Origin: UBA4744 sp963717135 | GTDB lineage: Bacteria; Actinomycetota; Acidimicrobiia; Spongiisociales; UBA4744 | Assembly (NCBI GenBank): GCA_963717135.1 | Contig: CAVQVN010000002.1 | Coordinates: forward strand, 124,001 to 188,000 | Length of the DNA stretch: 64,000 bases | Reading direction: 5' to 3' | In this document: positions 46,292 through 55,214 of the stretch, piece after piece | Numbering within the stretch: the first letter of the stretch is position 1 | How the letters are laid out: every line of letters starts with the position of its first letter | Made by a program: the position numbers and the translations under genes | The notes under the pieces: generated by a model | The model's database searches: none | What the model saw: the letters and a program-made list of their open reading frames with translations, nothing else | What the model was told of the DNA's origin: nothing

Positions 46292-47440
46292 TCAGCCGTC
46301 CGTTGCGGAAAAAGCTACGACTCCGTCCACGGCTTCGGCAAGGTGCACATGCGCCGCCAGTCCGGTGATGTCCGTGTAGCCGTCTCCAACTGCCTTTTTG
46401 AAGTGGGCGGCGCTTGCCGGGTTGATGAGGGCGACCGCCACCCCGCCAAATCCGCCCCCCATCATTCGAGCACCGAGGCAACCGTCGATTTGGTTGGCGG
46501 CCATCACCATGGCGTTGAGCGGTCTGGTCGATACCTCATAGTCGTCCCGCAAGGACTCGTGACTTTCGCTCATCAAACGGCCCACCGTCGCTACATCGCC
46601 GGCGCGCAATGCCTCTGCCGATTGCAAGGTTCGCTCGTTTTCCGTGACCACGTGCCGGGCCCTGCGATAGAAGACGTCGGCAAGACCGGTTCCTGCCGAC
46701 GCCAGTGTCTGTCGATCGAGATCACGGAGCGAACGGAGCCCAAAATGACGGGCGGCTTCGAGGCACTCCATTCGGCGTTCGTTGTAGGCCGATCCGACGT
46801 GACCCCGACGAGTCCCGGTGTCGAGGATGGCAAACACCGCCTCAGGCGGAATCGTTATGTCATTCACTCTGAGATCTCGACAATCGATCAGCTGGGCATG
46901 ACCCCTCTTCCCGCCGGCCATGACGAGCGGATCCATGATGCCGCTCTCTACCCCTACCCAGCCGTTCTCGGATTGTTGTGCGATCTCGGACAACTCCCGG
47001 GCATCCAAGAAGAATCCTGCCGACACGGCCAGGGCGACGGCTGCGCCGATACAGACCGCGGCGGACGACGACATCCCGGCGCCCATCGGGATGTCGCTGG
47101 CCAAAAAGCCCTCCCATCCGCGCAGTTCCCGACCGGTTGCTGCCAGGGCCCAGGCAGCACCTTTGACGTACTCACCCCAGCCGGTCGCCCTGGTGATGGC
47201 TTTCAGATCGAAGACCACCTCGTCCACAAAACTCTCCGATCGGATATGGACCGTATGGTCGTCTCTGGGTCGAAACGCAATCCACATCTCGCGATCCACT
47301 GCAAAAGGGAGCACAAAGCCGTCGTTGTAGTCGGTGTGCTCACCGATCACATTGAGCCGGCTCGGGATACGCACGCGCCACGTAGGAGCCGCCTCATACT
47401 TGGTCGTGAAGTGGATATCAACTCGATCCCCGGCAGACAC
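46292..47440 (-). CDS. galK: Galactokinase
   Basis: Phosphorylates galactose at C1 (Leloir pathway). It has 382 residues, GHMP family. RIPSRLNVIGEHTDYNDGF is the galactose-binding signature, PMGAGMSSSAAVCIGAA the ATP loop, and GARMMGGGFGGVAVALI the C-terminal motif. The GTG start follows GAAGGAG. No other gal gene is adjacent. A TAGCCT box lies about 45 bases upstream. Confidence 0.95.
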   Translation of the reverse strand: MSAGDRVDIHFTTKYEAAPTWRVRIPSRLNVIGEHTDYNDGFVLPFAVDREMWIAFRPRDDHTVHIRSESFVDEVVFDLKAITRATGWGEYVKGAAWALAATGRELRGWEGFLASDIPMGAGMSSSAAVCIGAAVALAVSAGFFLDARELSEIAQQSENGWVGVESGIMDPLVMAGGKRGHAQLIDCRDLRVNDITIPPEAVFAILDTGTRRGHVGSAYNERRMECLEAARHFGLRSLRDLDRQTLASAGTGLADVFYRRARHVVTENERTLQSAEALRAGDVATVGRLMSESHESLRDDYEVSTRPLNAMVMAANQIDGCLGARMMGGGFGGVAVALINPASAAHFKKAVGDGYTDITGLAAHVHLAEAVDGVVAFSATDG

Positions 47441-47522
47441 AACACTCCTTCGCCCCGAACCAGATAGGCTACCGCGCGGAAACGCCGCCGCTCAATCGCG
47501 ACGGCGATCCAGAAAAGACGCT

Positions 47523-47927
47523 TCAGTTGTTAGCGTGCTCGTGTTCGTGATTCTGATGCTCTTCGTCATTGGAATGATCGGCGATTTGCCGATGAACATC
47601 TTCCATGTCAACGGCTTTCACCTGCGTGATGAGATCATCCAGCATAGGGGCGGGCAGTGCGCCCGGTTGTGAGAAGAGGATCACGTTCTCTCGAAAGACC
47701 ATCAAGGTCGGTATGGAGCGGATTTGGAAATAACCGGCAAGTTCCTGCTGAAGTTCGGTATTCACTTTCCCGAACACGATGTCGTCGTGCTTCTCCGAGG
47801 CAGTCTCATAAGTGGGAGCAAATGCCCGGCAGGGTCCGCACCACTCCGCCCAGAAGTCCACAAAGACTGTGTCGTTCTCGAGAACCGTCTGCTCGAAGTT
47901 GTCTTTGGTCAGTTCAACAGTTGCCAT
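47523..47927 (-). CDS. Thioredoxin with a histidine-rich C-terminal tail
   Basis: A 134-residue thioredoxin: MATVELTKDNFEQTV start, active site WAEWCGPCRAF and the cis-Pro in RSIPTLMVF. The normal fold ends at about residue 107; the following tail HSNDEEHQNHEHEHANN is rich in His, Glu and Asn and could bind Cu, Ni or Zn. A CsoR-like operator stands about 34 bases before the start. Together these suggest a thiol-disulfide protein made under metal or sulfide stress, which is inference. Confidence 0.93.
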   Translation of the reverse strand: MATVELTKDNFEQTVLENDTVFVDFWAEWCGPCRAFAPTYETASEKHDDIVFGKVNTELQQELAGYFQIRSIPTLMVFRENVILFSQPGALPAPMLDDLITQVKAVDMEDVHRQIADHSNDEEHQNHEHEHANN

Positions 47928-48235
47928 CGGTGTGTCTCCGTTTCTAGCTCAGGACCGAGTATACCCCCGGGAGTATGCTCGCCAATCCCTCGTGTAACGC
48001 TCGGAACGAAGAAGTCATTCCCGCTTCGGCCAAGGATGCAGTTGGTAGCGGGGACAGCGGTGGTTCTCCATTCCTCGAGTTTGATTCACAGCCAGCCCGC
48101 CTCTCGCCAGAAGGTCCGGTTGAACTTGGTCTATTAACGTCAGGTGACGTATTGAGGCCCTTAACTCCACACGGGGAGCAATCTGGGGGGAGCACCTTCT
48201 GAGGGGTTGCCGGAGCCTCCGGCTAGTTTGATCCC
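47928..48235. other. Intergenic region between divergent genes
   Basis: 308 bases between the thioredoxin and the DUF2277 gene. Apart from the CsoR-like operator I see no gene or RNA. An open frame at 47975-48202 has no protein character. Confidence 0.5.
47961..47976 (-). promoter_or_regulatory. CsoR/CstR-like operator upstream of the thioredoxin gene
   Basis: ATACCCCCGGGAGTAT is an inverted repeat with one mismatched pair and closely follows the ATACCCCnnGGGGTAT pattern bound by the copper sensor CsoR and the persulfide sensor CstR. It lies 34 bases before the thioredoxin start, where a repressor would block polymerase. No csoR gene is in the window. Confidence 0.6.
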
Positions 48236-48442
48236 ATGTGTAGAAGCATCAGGACCCTTCGAAACGCCGAAATGCCGGCAACCGAGGAGGACATTCGGGC
48301 GGCGGCCCTGCAATATGTCCGCAAGGTCAGCGGCTTCCGGCAACCGTCCAGGTTGAACGCCGACGTTTTCGAGCAGTCGGTGGAGCAGGTCGCTGCCGTT
48401 ACCGTGGAATTGTTGGCGAAGTTGGTTGTGCGGGGCCAATAG
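48236..48442 (+). CDS. DUF2277 family protein
   Basis: A 68-residue protein that begins MCRSIRTLRNAEMPATEEDI and continues AALQYVRKVSGFRQPS, the hallmark of the DUF2277 family. These small helical proteins are widespread in actinobacteria and proteobacteria and have no known function. A leader of unclear type precedes the ATG. Confidence 0.9.
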   Translation: MCRSIRTLRNAEMPATEEDIRAAALQYVRKVSGFRQPSRLNADVFEQSVEQVAAVTVELLAKLVVRGQ

Positions 48443-48606
48443 GGTGCGCTCAACCGTATCCAAGATTGTCCCATAATCCTCGTTATGTAAAGCTAGAGTC
48501 CGGAGATTATCTATGCGACTCTCATCCGACATCGTGTGGTGATCGGCCGCTCCCCCACCGTTGACAACCACACCGGCTGAAACGGGGCCTAGCCTTAGGC
48601 ACCGCC

Positions 48607-49584
48607 ATGAACAACGAACGCTTCCGTAGCTACATTGCCGACTACGAACCGGGCGATGATCGGCTCAGGGAATGGGAGGCAGGTGTCGAGGCGCTGGAGG
48701 GCTATCTGGCGACGCTATCGGACCCGTTGCAGGTCGAAGAGGCAACCCGAGACCATGTGCCACCATTCGCCGCACGAATAATCGCCGACGGCCTCAATCG
48801 TCGGGATCGTTTCGTCGGCTTGTATCTCTACGCCGAGATGATCGGGAACTCCGAGCTGCAAATCGGAGTCCTCGAACTCCTCGACGGCTACGAAATCCTG
48901 GGCAATCTGTATCGGACGGTCGGAGAAGCGTTGGGCCAGGAGATTCAGGCCGAGATCTTTGCAGGCGTAGAGCTTCCGCCGATCGGGACCACCCCCCTGG
49001 CCTGGACCCGCGTCAACTCGGTCGTCTTTCCCCGGCTCGAGGCTTTGGCCGACCAAGCCACGGTGAAACGCATCTTGCGTTCCGGGTTACGCGATCTGCC
49101 CGACGCCAACTACCTCGAGATCAAGCAGCGCTACGAAGCGATCCAGGATCCAGACGTTTTCCTAGAGGACCGCAGGCGCCGGCATATGGAACGCCTGACC
49201 TTGCACCGTGACAACCAGACCCCTTACTTCACCCAGATGATCAGCGACAACGTGCTTGAATTCGTTCAGGCAAACCCCGAAATAGGCCGGGGCGTTCGCC
49301 ACGGAAATACGATCATCGAGATCAAGATCCCCCATCAGACCATCGAGTACCTCGCCGCCGACGACCTGGCCACCAAGCAGTACCGCGTTTGCCACTGCCC
49401 GGTTGTCAAGGAATCGATGGCTCATGCCGACCTGCCGGTGTCTTCCACCTTCTGTGAGTTCTGTCCGTCGTTCAACGCCAAGCCGTGGGAGATCATCTTC
49501 GGGCAGAAGCTCGACTACGACGTTCTCGAGTCCGCCAAACGCGGCGGCAGGTGGTGCAAGTTCGCAATCCACTTGCCCGATTAG
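48607..49584 (+). CDS. Conserved protein of unknown function with a C-terminal Cys cluster
   Basis: A soluble 325-residue protein, not recognised. The first 200 residues are helical and acidic. The C-terminal part has a dense Cys set, YRVCHCPVVKES (two Cys), STFCEFCPSF (two Cys) and WCKFAI (one Cys), spaced as for a metal or Fe-S site. A conserved-looking KPWEIIFGQKLDYDVLESAKR joins them. There is no ribosome site ahead of the ATG; TTGACA at 48561 and TAGCCT at 48590 are too far apart for a normal promoter. Function unknown. Confidence 0.8.
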   Translation: MNNERFRSYIADYEPGDDRLREWEAGVEALEGYLATLSDPLQVEEATRDHVPPFAARIIADGLNRRDRFVGLYLYAEMIGNSELQIGVLELLDGYEILGNLYRTVGEALGQEIQAEIFAGVELPPIGTTPLAWTRVNSVVFPRLEALADQATVKRILRSGLRDLPDANYLEIKQRYEAIQDPDVFLEDRRRRHMERLTLHRDNQTPYFTQMISDNVLEFVQANPEIGRGVRHGNTIIEIKIPHQTIEYLAADDLATKQYRVCHCPVVKESMAHADLPVSSTFCEFCPSFNAKPWEIIFGQKLDYDVLESAKRGGRWCKFAIHLPD

Positions 49585-50195
49585 TCCCACAACGTGGGAT
49601 GCAACGTCACCGGTTGGGAAACCGGGTGATCTTTGGGTTCCAGCACTCCCACCAGCCGCACGAGCAAGGCCGTCCAGTCGAATGCTTCGGTGATTTCAGA
49701 TGCCTGGAGTGTGACGAGACGGTCGTCCGGGATGTAGCGCGGGAGAATCGCATTCAAGATTCTCTCGATCTCGGTCCGGAATCTGTCGCTCGTACTTCGG
49801 ACCCCATCGACTCGGAGGGGGACATCCGGCCTCAACCTCACAAACAGGTCATAGGTTTCGCACCACCTCCGTACCAGAGGGGTGACATCGAAGGGATCCT
49901 CTCCCCCGGTGGTGCGGAGGTAGTAGGCAAAATTGTCGATCACCGCCCGGTCCGTTACCAGTACCTCCGCCCCCTTGCGGAGTTCCAGTTCTTGTTGAAT
50001 CTGAGCCATGATCACCCAGAGCTGCGCTTCGGGGGTTGCACTCTCGTTCAGACCGAGAGGATTGAACCTTATAACCTCACGGCCCACTTCGACACTACGG
50101 CCACTGCGACCCACCGCACCGGCGAAAGAATGTACGGCGTTGGTCTTCCTGACCGAATGGGATCCGATGAACGCGATCTTCGAGGATGTGGTCAT
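49581..50195 (-). CDS. P-loop ATPase/kinase-like protein (AAA_28-like)
   Basis: A 204-residue nucleotide-binding protein. It begins MTTSSKIAFIGSHSVRKTNA: the P-loop is GSHSVRKT where the standard is GxxxxGKT, so the Gly before Lys is replaced by Arg. A Walker B-like VLVTDRAVIDNFAYYL follows, which fits the AAA_28/NadR-like kinase group. The ATG at 50195 starts the family sequence; a longer frame to 50234 is rejected. Its end overlaps the Cys-cluster gene by 4 bases in convergent orientation. Role unknown. Confidence 0.82.
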   Translation of the reverse strand: MTTSSKIAFIGSHSVRKTNAVHSFAGAVGRSGRSVEVGREVIRFNPLGLNESATPEAQLWVIMAQIQQELELRKGAEVLVTDRAVIDNFAYYLRTTGGEDPFDVTPLVRRWCETYDLFVRLRPDVPLRVDGVRSTSDRFRTEIERILNAILPRYIPDDRLVTLQASEITEAFDWTALLVRLVGVLEPKDHPVSQPVTLHPTLWD

Positions 50196-50317
50196 GACCC
50201 AGCAGCATTTCCCGTTTGACAGTACGGTAACCACTCAGCTTTCCAAGTGCCTAACAGGCGCGCGATAGGAGTAAGTCTTCAAACGGCGCTCTCCTTGCCA
50301 GATTTGGCCTGAGTATC

Positions 50318-50764
50318 ATGTCCGCCATGACCCTGTATCAAATTCTCTTTCTCGCGCACGTCCTGGGAGTTGTGATCTGGTTGGGAGGCTCGTCGACGAT
50401 GCTCCTTCTGTGGCGAAGGGCGTTGATTTCACGAGATGACGAGGCCATCAAGGCACAGTCGGAGACAACGATGTGGATCGAGCGTCGTCTCGCCATCCCG
50501 GCCGCCCTTGTTGTCCTGCTGGCCGGCGGCTGGTTGATGGCCGAGGGCAACTGGGGCATGGAGCAAGGATGGCTGCACATCGGCATGGGTGCCGTTTTCG
50601 GAGCGGTAGGAATCTCGATTCTGTGGACCGGCCGCTTCCAACGCCGATTAGTGGCCGGCGGTGAAATGGCGGTCCTGACGGCTCGAATCACGGCCGGCAT
50701 GATCGCGTCCACGGTTTTGATTCTCGTGGCATTCTGGGCGATGATCGTCAAGCCCTGGAGCTGA
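50318..50764 (+). CDS. DUF2269-like four-helix membrane protein
   Basis: A 148-residue protein with four hydrophobic segments, at about residues 6-24, 58-74, 84-101 and 123-143. The first helix has FLAHVLGVVIWLGGSSTML, which resembles the DUF2269/CopD-like group with a His in helix one and a possible haem or metal site. It lies 5 bases ahead of a truncated hydrolase gene. Function unknown. Confidence 0.82.
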   Translation: MSAMTLYQILFLAHVLGVVIWLGGSSTMLLLWRRALISRDDEAIKAQSETTMWIERRLAIPAALVVLLAGGWLMAEGNWGMEQGWLHIGMGAVFGAVGISILWTGRFQRRLVAGGEMAVLTARITAGMIASTVLILVAFWAMIVKPWS

Positions 50765-50769
50765 CCCAC

Positions 50770-51195
50770 ATGCGGACAGAGGTCATTTCGATCGAGACCG
50801 ATACCACCCCTCTGGACGGCTTGTTTTATCTGCCCGAAATCGGTGATCCTCGCGGAGTAGTGCAGCTGATGCACGGCAACATGATGGATTTCTACGTTGG
50901 TCCACCACGTTTCTTGCCTCCCTGCCTCATGGAGCTCGGCCTCGCCTGCCTGGCGTACAACCGGCGGGGTCACGATGTGCTGTCGAATCTTGGTAGCCGC
51001 GATCTAGAAGGTGGGGCATTCCAGACGATCAAGCAGTCCATCGAGGACAACCGTCTAGCTCGCAGCTGGCTGGATGGCCGGGGACTTCCCCCACCCTTCC
51101 TGGTCGGTCATTCAAACGGAGGCACCCCTGTGGCCGAGACCGTCTCGTTGTGGTTGGCAAATCGGCTGGTCTCGGCAAGAGGCCACACTGATTGA
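50770..51195 (+). pseudogene. Truncated alpha/beta hydrolase
   Basis: 141 residues form only the first half of an alpha/beta hydrolase: VVQLMHGNMMDFY (oxyanion region), LAYNRRGHD and the nucleophile elbow FLVGHSNGG. The frame ends about 30 residues after the nucleophile, in TDTSXX-free sequence, before the Asp and His of the triad. Related proteins run to 250 residues or more. No continuation was found in other frames downstream. So it is most likely non-functional, or a small fold of unknown activity. Confidence 0.65.
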
Positions 51196-51302
51196 TGAGG
51201 CAGGGCAGGTGGGGCCTCACGCAGTCCAATAGCCGAAGTGTTGCCGCATCGCTAGCTTGCGGCGTGCGAAGGAGAGTTGCCGACGCAGAATGGGATTGGA
51301 AG

Positions 51303-51596
51303 ATGGACGGTGAGAACGACGTCGATCGGGAACGAGAAGAGCGAGACACCCAGCACGCCCGGCACGAAGAGGAACGCAAGGCCGCGCATGCCCGGCACGA
51401 ACAGGAACGCCTCTCCGAACACAACCGGTACGAGGAGGAGCGTCAAGCCGACGAAGAACGAGCCGACCGTGAGGAAGCCGATCGGGTCCGCCGCGAGGAA
51501 CGCATAAAGGCCGAGTCGGCACGCCGGGAGGAACGGGAGAAAGCCGAAAGGGAACGGCGCGAGGCTCGGGAAAGCCGGGAACGCGATCGGACTTAA
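51303..51596 (+). CDS. Highly charged Glu/Arg-rich repeat protein
   Basis: A 97-residue protein made nearly entirely of Glu, Arg, Ala, His and Asp in repeats such as RHEEERKAAHARHEQERLS and REERIKAESARREEREKAE. It should form one long charged helix or coiled coil. The start is tentative: the ATG at 51303 with GGAAG close before it, though the frame is open to 51192. The opposite strand is also open here, a normal side effect of this codon set. Confidence 0.5.
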   Translation: MDGENDVDREREERDTQHARHEEERKAAHARHEQERLSEHNRYEEERQADEERADREEADRVRREERIKAESARREEREKAERERREARESRERDRT

Positions 51597-51722
51597 CGAC
51601 GCGGTGGTTTTCCAACCAGGTCACCCGCCGCGCTCCCCTACCCCAGCTACCGATGAAGACTCTGGTCTTGGTTGCCCCCAGACTCAAGTACCCTTGTGAA
51701 CCTCGATTGTACGGAGAAACTC

Positions 51723-52742
51723 GTGACTGATTCGATCCTGGAGCTCGTCGAACTGGGAATGCCGTGGACCGGCTTGGACCCCTTCATCTTCACCGTTCAC
51801 CATGTTGATCAGTACCCGGCCGGCGGCGATGACCTGGGACCCGTCGACTCCCTGGTTGGTCGCAACATCGGCTCCGACTTCTCGGCGAAGGACGGATGGA
51901 GCATGTACCACGGGGATCGGGTACCCGGATTCCCTCAGCATCCCCATCGCGGGTTCGAGACGGTCACGGTGGTCAGGCGAGGTTACGTGGACCACTCTGA
52001 TTCGCTGGGTGCCACCGCTCGATACGGCGGTGGAGACACCCAGTGGCTCACCACCGGTTCGGGGATCATGCACGCCGAGATGTTCCCTCTCATCGATCAG
52101 GACAAGCCGAATCCGCTCGAGCTGTTCCAGATCTGGCTGAACTTGCCGCCCGAATCAAAGATGGTGCCTGCGCATTTCGCCATCCTCTGGAGCGAGGAGA
52201 TCCCCACGGTGGCGGGGGGTCCGGGCGTGTCGATCGACATCATCGCCGGTGCTATCGATGGGGTGCGGGCTCCCAGTCCGCCCCCCAACTCGTGGGCCGC
52301 GCGACCCGAATCGGACATGGCGATTTGGCTGATCCGCCTGGACGAAGGAGCATTGTGGGACGTCCCGCTGGCACCGGGTGGTGTCAACCGGATGCTGCAC
52401 TTCTTCGACGGGGACGAGGCCAATTTGGATGGCACCTCGATCCGACGCCGGACGGGCGCCCGCCTCGATCCCGAAAGGACGACCCGGATCACCAACTTGG
52501 GCGGCCCGGCCGAGTTCTTATTGTTGCAAGGCCGTCCGATCGGCGCGCCCGTCTTCCAGATGGGTCCGTTTGTGATGAACACACCCGAGCAACTGCAACA
52601 GGCCTTCGCCGACTACCGGCGCACTCAGTTTGGTGGTTGGCCGTGGCCCAGCCGCAGCCACGTCCATGCCCGCCGGGAAGGGCGTTTCGCCTTGCACGTC
52701 GATGGCACGATCGAGCGCCGCGACATGCAACCGGTTCGCTGA
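51723..52742 (+). CDS. Pirin family protein
   Basis: A bicupin of 339 residues. The N-terminal cupin keeps the metal-ligand pattern PQHPHRGFETVTVV and HSDSLG, TGSGIMHAEM. The C-terminal cupin (about 200-320) has GALWDVPLAPGGVNRML. Bacterial pirins can act as quercetinases or as redox-linked regulators. I chose the GTG at 51723, preceded by GGAGA; an upstream in-frame ATG at 51672 seems too far. The gene lies alone. Confidence 0.9.
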   Translation: MTDSILELVELGMPWTGLDPFIFTVHHVDQYPAGGDDLGPVDSLVGRNIGSDFSAKDGWSMYHGDRVPGFPQHPHRGFETVTVVRRGYVDHSDSLGATARYGGGDTQWLTTGSGIMHAEMFPLIDQDKPNPLELFQIWLNLPPESKMVPAHFAILWSEEIPTVAGGPGVSIDIIAGAIDGVRAPSPPPNSWAARPESDMAIWLIRLDEGALWDVPLAPGGVNRMLHFFDGDEANLDGTSIRRRTGARLDPERTTRITNLGGPAEFLLLQGRPIGAPVFQMGPFVMNTPEQLQQAFADYRRTQFGGWPWPSRSHVHARREGRFALHVDGTIERRDMQPVR

Positions 52743-52824
52743 CACCTATCAGGCCTTGGGAATTATCGCTCATTTCCGTTCCGGCCGTCACCCCTACACT
52801 CCCCACGGCAGATTGAGGACCAGG

Positions 52825-53415
52825 ATGAGTGGATCCGAACGAATGGAATGGGACCGCCGCTATCAAAAAGGCGAGTATCGGCCACGGACCTTGCCGTCTC
52901 CCTTTCTCGAACAGTGGCTCGAACGGCTCCCATCCGGCCGAGCCTTGGATGTGGCCTGCGGTACCGGACGCAATGCCCTACGCCTCGCCGAGGCTGGGTA
53001 CCTCGTTGACGCAGTCGATATCTCCCAAGCGGCAATCGAGAAAGCCCGCATCGACGGTGAGCGGCGCGGGGTCACCGTGGCATGGCAGGTGGTCGATCTC
53101 GATGACGCCCGACTGGAAGCCGCCGCTTACGACGTGATCACCGTAATCCGATACGTGAACCGGAAACTGTGGTCGCGTCTCATCGAAGCCCTCTCCCCCA
53201 ACGGGTGGCTGCTCATCGAGCACCATCTCCAGACCACGGCCGACGTAGGAGGGCCCAGCTCACCTGAATTTCGTCTTGCTCCTCAGGAGCTGCTCCAAGC
53301 CTTCCATGGCCTGCGGATTGTTCACTACGAAGAAGTGCTCGAAACCGCCCAGGGTGAAGAAAGGGGTTTCGCGCTGGCGCGGTTGGTCGCCTGCAAGGGC
53401 GATGCCGGTTGGTGA
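52825..53415 (+). CDS. SAM-dependent methyltransferase (TehB-like)
   Basis: A 196-residue class I methyltransferase. It begins MSGSERMEWDRRYQKGEYRP, and the SAM-binding loop is ALDVACGTGRNALRLAEAG, with VDAVDISQAAIEKAR as the acidic second strand. The catalytic-domain size and the WDxRY start fit the thiopurine/tellurite-type family. The ATG at 52825 has GAGGACCAGG before it. Substrate not determinable from sequence. Confidence 0.92.
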   Translation: MSGSERMEWDRRYQKGEYRPRTLPSPFLEQWLERLPSGRALDVACGTGRNALRLAEAGYLVDAVDISQAAIEKARIDGERRGVTVAWQVVDLDDARLEAAAYDVITVIRYVNRKLWSRLIEALSPNGWLLIEHHLQTTADVGGPSSPEFRLAPQELLQAFHGLRIVHYEEVLETAQGEERGFALARLVACKGDAGW

Positions 53416-53504
53416 GACGGGTACCAGATCGAACGAGTATCACCGGAAACCCGGCGATGGTCTCCAGCCCGATTGTTACCGACGGCCGGTAGCCTGCTTT
53501 CCCT

Positions 53505-53951
53505 ATGGACCAATCCGACCTGCCAACAGCCCAGCAGCTCGCCAGCCGTATCCGAGCCCTGGCGATTCGCGACGAACATCGCAAACTGCTCGAGATCGAC
53601 GCCCAACCGGACACAGCACGATTGCTGGACGCGCTCGGGACCGACCTGGCGGCCGCGGCTCGTCTCCACCTCGATGCCGCCCGTCGCTGGAAGGTGAGAA
53701 TGGAGGAGACGAACCGCCGACGTCTGACGGAAGCACGTGACGCCTTGAACGGCTTTGACTTGACTCTGACCCGGGCTCTGTTGAGCCGGATCGAAGAGGA
53801 TTGGCTGACGTCCGACGACGCGGCTGTGCGCGACGAGATTCTGTTACAGATGGAGGCGCGAACCATGGAGACCGAAGATCTGACCGCCCTGGCGGCAGAG
53901 GCATTCGAAGAACACAAACCTCGAGGGCGCCGCTGGAGGCGGAAACGCTGA
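53505..53951 (+). CDS. Helical protein of unknown function
   Basis: A 148-residue, charged, wholly helical protein with an Arg/Lys-rich end (HKPRGRRWRRKR). There is no motif I know. TAGCCT lies 9 bases ahead of the ATG and there is no ribosome site, so it may be leaderless. It converges with the winged-helix protein gene; the two ends touch (53951/53952). Confidence 0.75.
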   Translation: MDQSDLPTAQQLASRIRALAIRDEHRKLLEIDAQPDTARLLDALGTDLAAAARLHLDAARRWKVRMEETNRRRLTEARDALNGFDLTLTRALLSRIEEDWLTSDDAAVRDEILLQMEARTMETEDLTALAAEAFEEHKPRGRRWRRKR

Positions 53952-55106
53952 TCAATCTCGGAGACGCCTCTCGAGTGGGGTCCGAAACCGCGGGTTGACC
54001 ACTTCGCCTTCGAGCCACGAGTCGAGGCGTTCTGCCTCCTCCACAACCCTATCGAAAACTTGTCCGGGCACCGGTTCCAGCAACTCGAAAACCACCCGAC
54101 CCTCGGAATCCTGCCCCCACCCACCAATAACGCGGCCGTTCGACCAGACCGTGGGTCCGGCGTTGCCGTTGCTATCAAACAGCTGTTCCTGATATCCGTT
54201 CAGATACCAATCTCGTTCCTTCCAGCCCATCACCGTCGAGTCCAGACCCGGCAGCAGGGCAACCCACTCCCCCACTTCTCCGGTTTCGTCAAGGTCGTCG
54301 GGTAGAACGAATCCAACCCCGTCGGTCAGCTGCACCGGAACCGCGCCGGCGGCTTCGACCGCTGCTTGCGTAGCGGCCACCGTCCATCCGGTCCACCATT
54401 TGAGATCCGTCAGGGTGCCCGGTCCAAAGGTTCGCAACCAGCGCTCTGCGAGACGTCGCCGAGCGTCCTCCGGTTCTATCGTGGACAGGCTTCCCGGCAG
54501 CCAGCGATCCAGGGGTGTCCACCGATACTGGGTGGACTTCCAGGAACCCATCGGCCGGGCTCGAATGATGCGAAGGTCGGTGGCCAGAAAGAAAAGCACC
54601 CTGGTGGATAGCCCAAAAGTACCCTGCCCGAAATGGAGTTTGACGCCGAGCTCCGGAACGTCCTCGACCAGGTCCTTGGCCGTGGCTTCCCCCCGGCGAT
54701 GAAGAGCATCCAGAGTCCTGTCGATGACATCGTCCAGCCAGGCGGACCCGTCCCCCGGTATCAATTGGTCCTCGACAAAGCCAACCAACCGGCGCCGCTC
54801 GGCCGTCACGTACCGGTCGGCACATGCCACCTTCAGCTCCCGAGCCAAATCGACCGGAACCACAAACATCGTGCGCCTCATTCCCAGCATCCGCAGCAGT
54901 GATCGGTCGTCGTAAAGGGCCTTTTCAATGTCGGCGACGCACACACCGTCGACGCGTGCCCGGGCCGACAGGAACACGGTGGCCGGGTCGCTCGAATGAA
55001 GGCCGACCAGATCGCCCGCCACTGCCACCGGGGTCGCCGCCGGTTCGCTCAGATAGTGCCTCCGACCCAATCGCCGGCGCCGCTCCTCGACGGATAGGGT
55101 TTGCAT
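53952..55106 (-). CDS. Winged-helix DNA-binding protein of the YcaQ/AlkX type
   Basis: A 384-residue protein from the HTH_42 family. Characteristic segments include LVGLHSSDPATVFLSARAR, RTMFVVPVD, WLRTFGPGTLTDLKWWTGWT, and the C-terminal WKERDWYLNGY and GRVIGGWGQ. Members with this architecture include DNA glycosylases that open interstrand crosslinks (YcaQ/AlkX), although I cannot verify that this one has the active residues. The ATG start has no strong ribosome site. It lies divergent from the MFS gene. Confidence 0.88.
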   Translation of the reverse strand: MQTLSVEERRRRLGRRHYLSEPAATPVAVAGDLVGLHSSDPATVFLSARARVDGVCVADIEKALYDDRSLLRMLGMRRTMFVVPVDLARELKVACADRYVTAERRRLVGFVEDQLIPGDGSAWLDDVIDRTLDALHRRGEATAKDLVEDVPELGVKLHFGQGTFGLSTRVLFFLATDLRIIRARPMGSWKSTQYRWTPLDRWLPGSLSTIEPEDARRRLAERWLRTFGPGTLTDLKWWTGWTVAATQAAVEAAGAVPVQLTDGVGFVLPDDLDETGEVGEWVALLPGLDSTVMGWKERDWYLNGYQEQLFDSNGNAGPTVWSNGRVIGGWGQDSEGRVVFELLEPVPGQVFDRVVEEAERLDSWLEGEVVNPRFRTPLERRLRD

Positions 55107-55214
55107 CCATGCAATTCAAGCCGGTTTCGCTCGCCTCCACTGGGACAGCCGGGCTTCATCGAGTATGCGTGCCGTCGGCACAAACGCACATGCCAATAGT
55201 AAGGTCGTCCCCGC

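Noticed and set aside
47975..48202. 75-residue plus-strand protein
   Set aside because: No family sequence, odd composition for the organism and it covers the operator region of the thioredoxin gene.
48561..48595. Promoter TTGACA/TAGCCT before the gene at 48607
   Set aside because: The spacer is about 23 bases, too long for a sigma-70 promoter.
51217..51687. Protein on the strand opposite the charged repeat gene
   Set aside because: It is a mirror effect of the GAG/CGC-rich codons; it has no family sequence.
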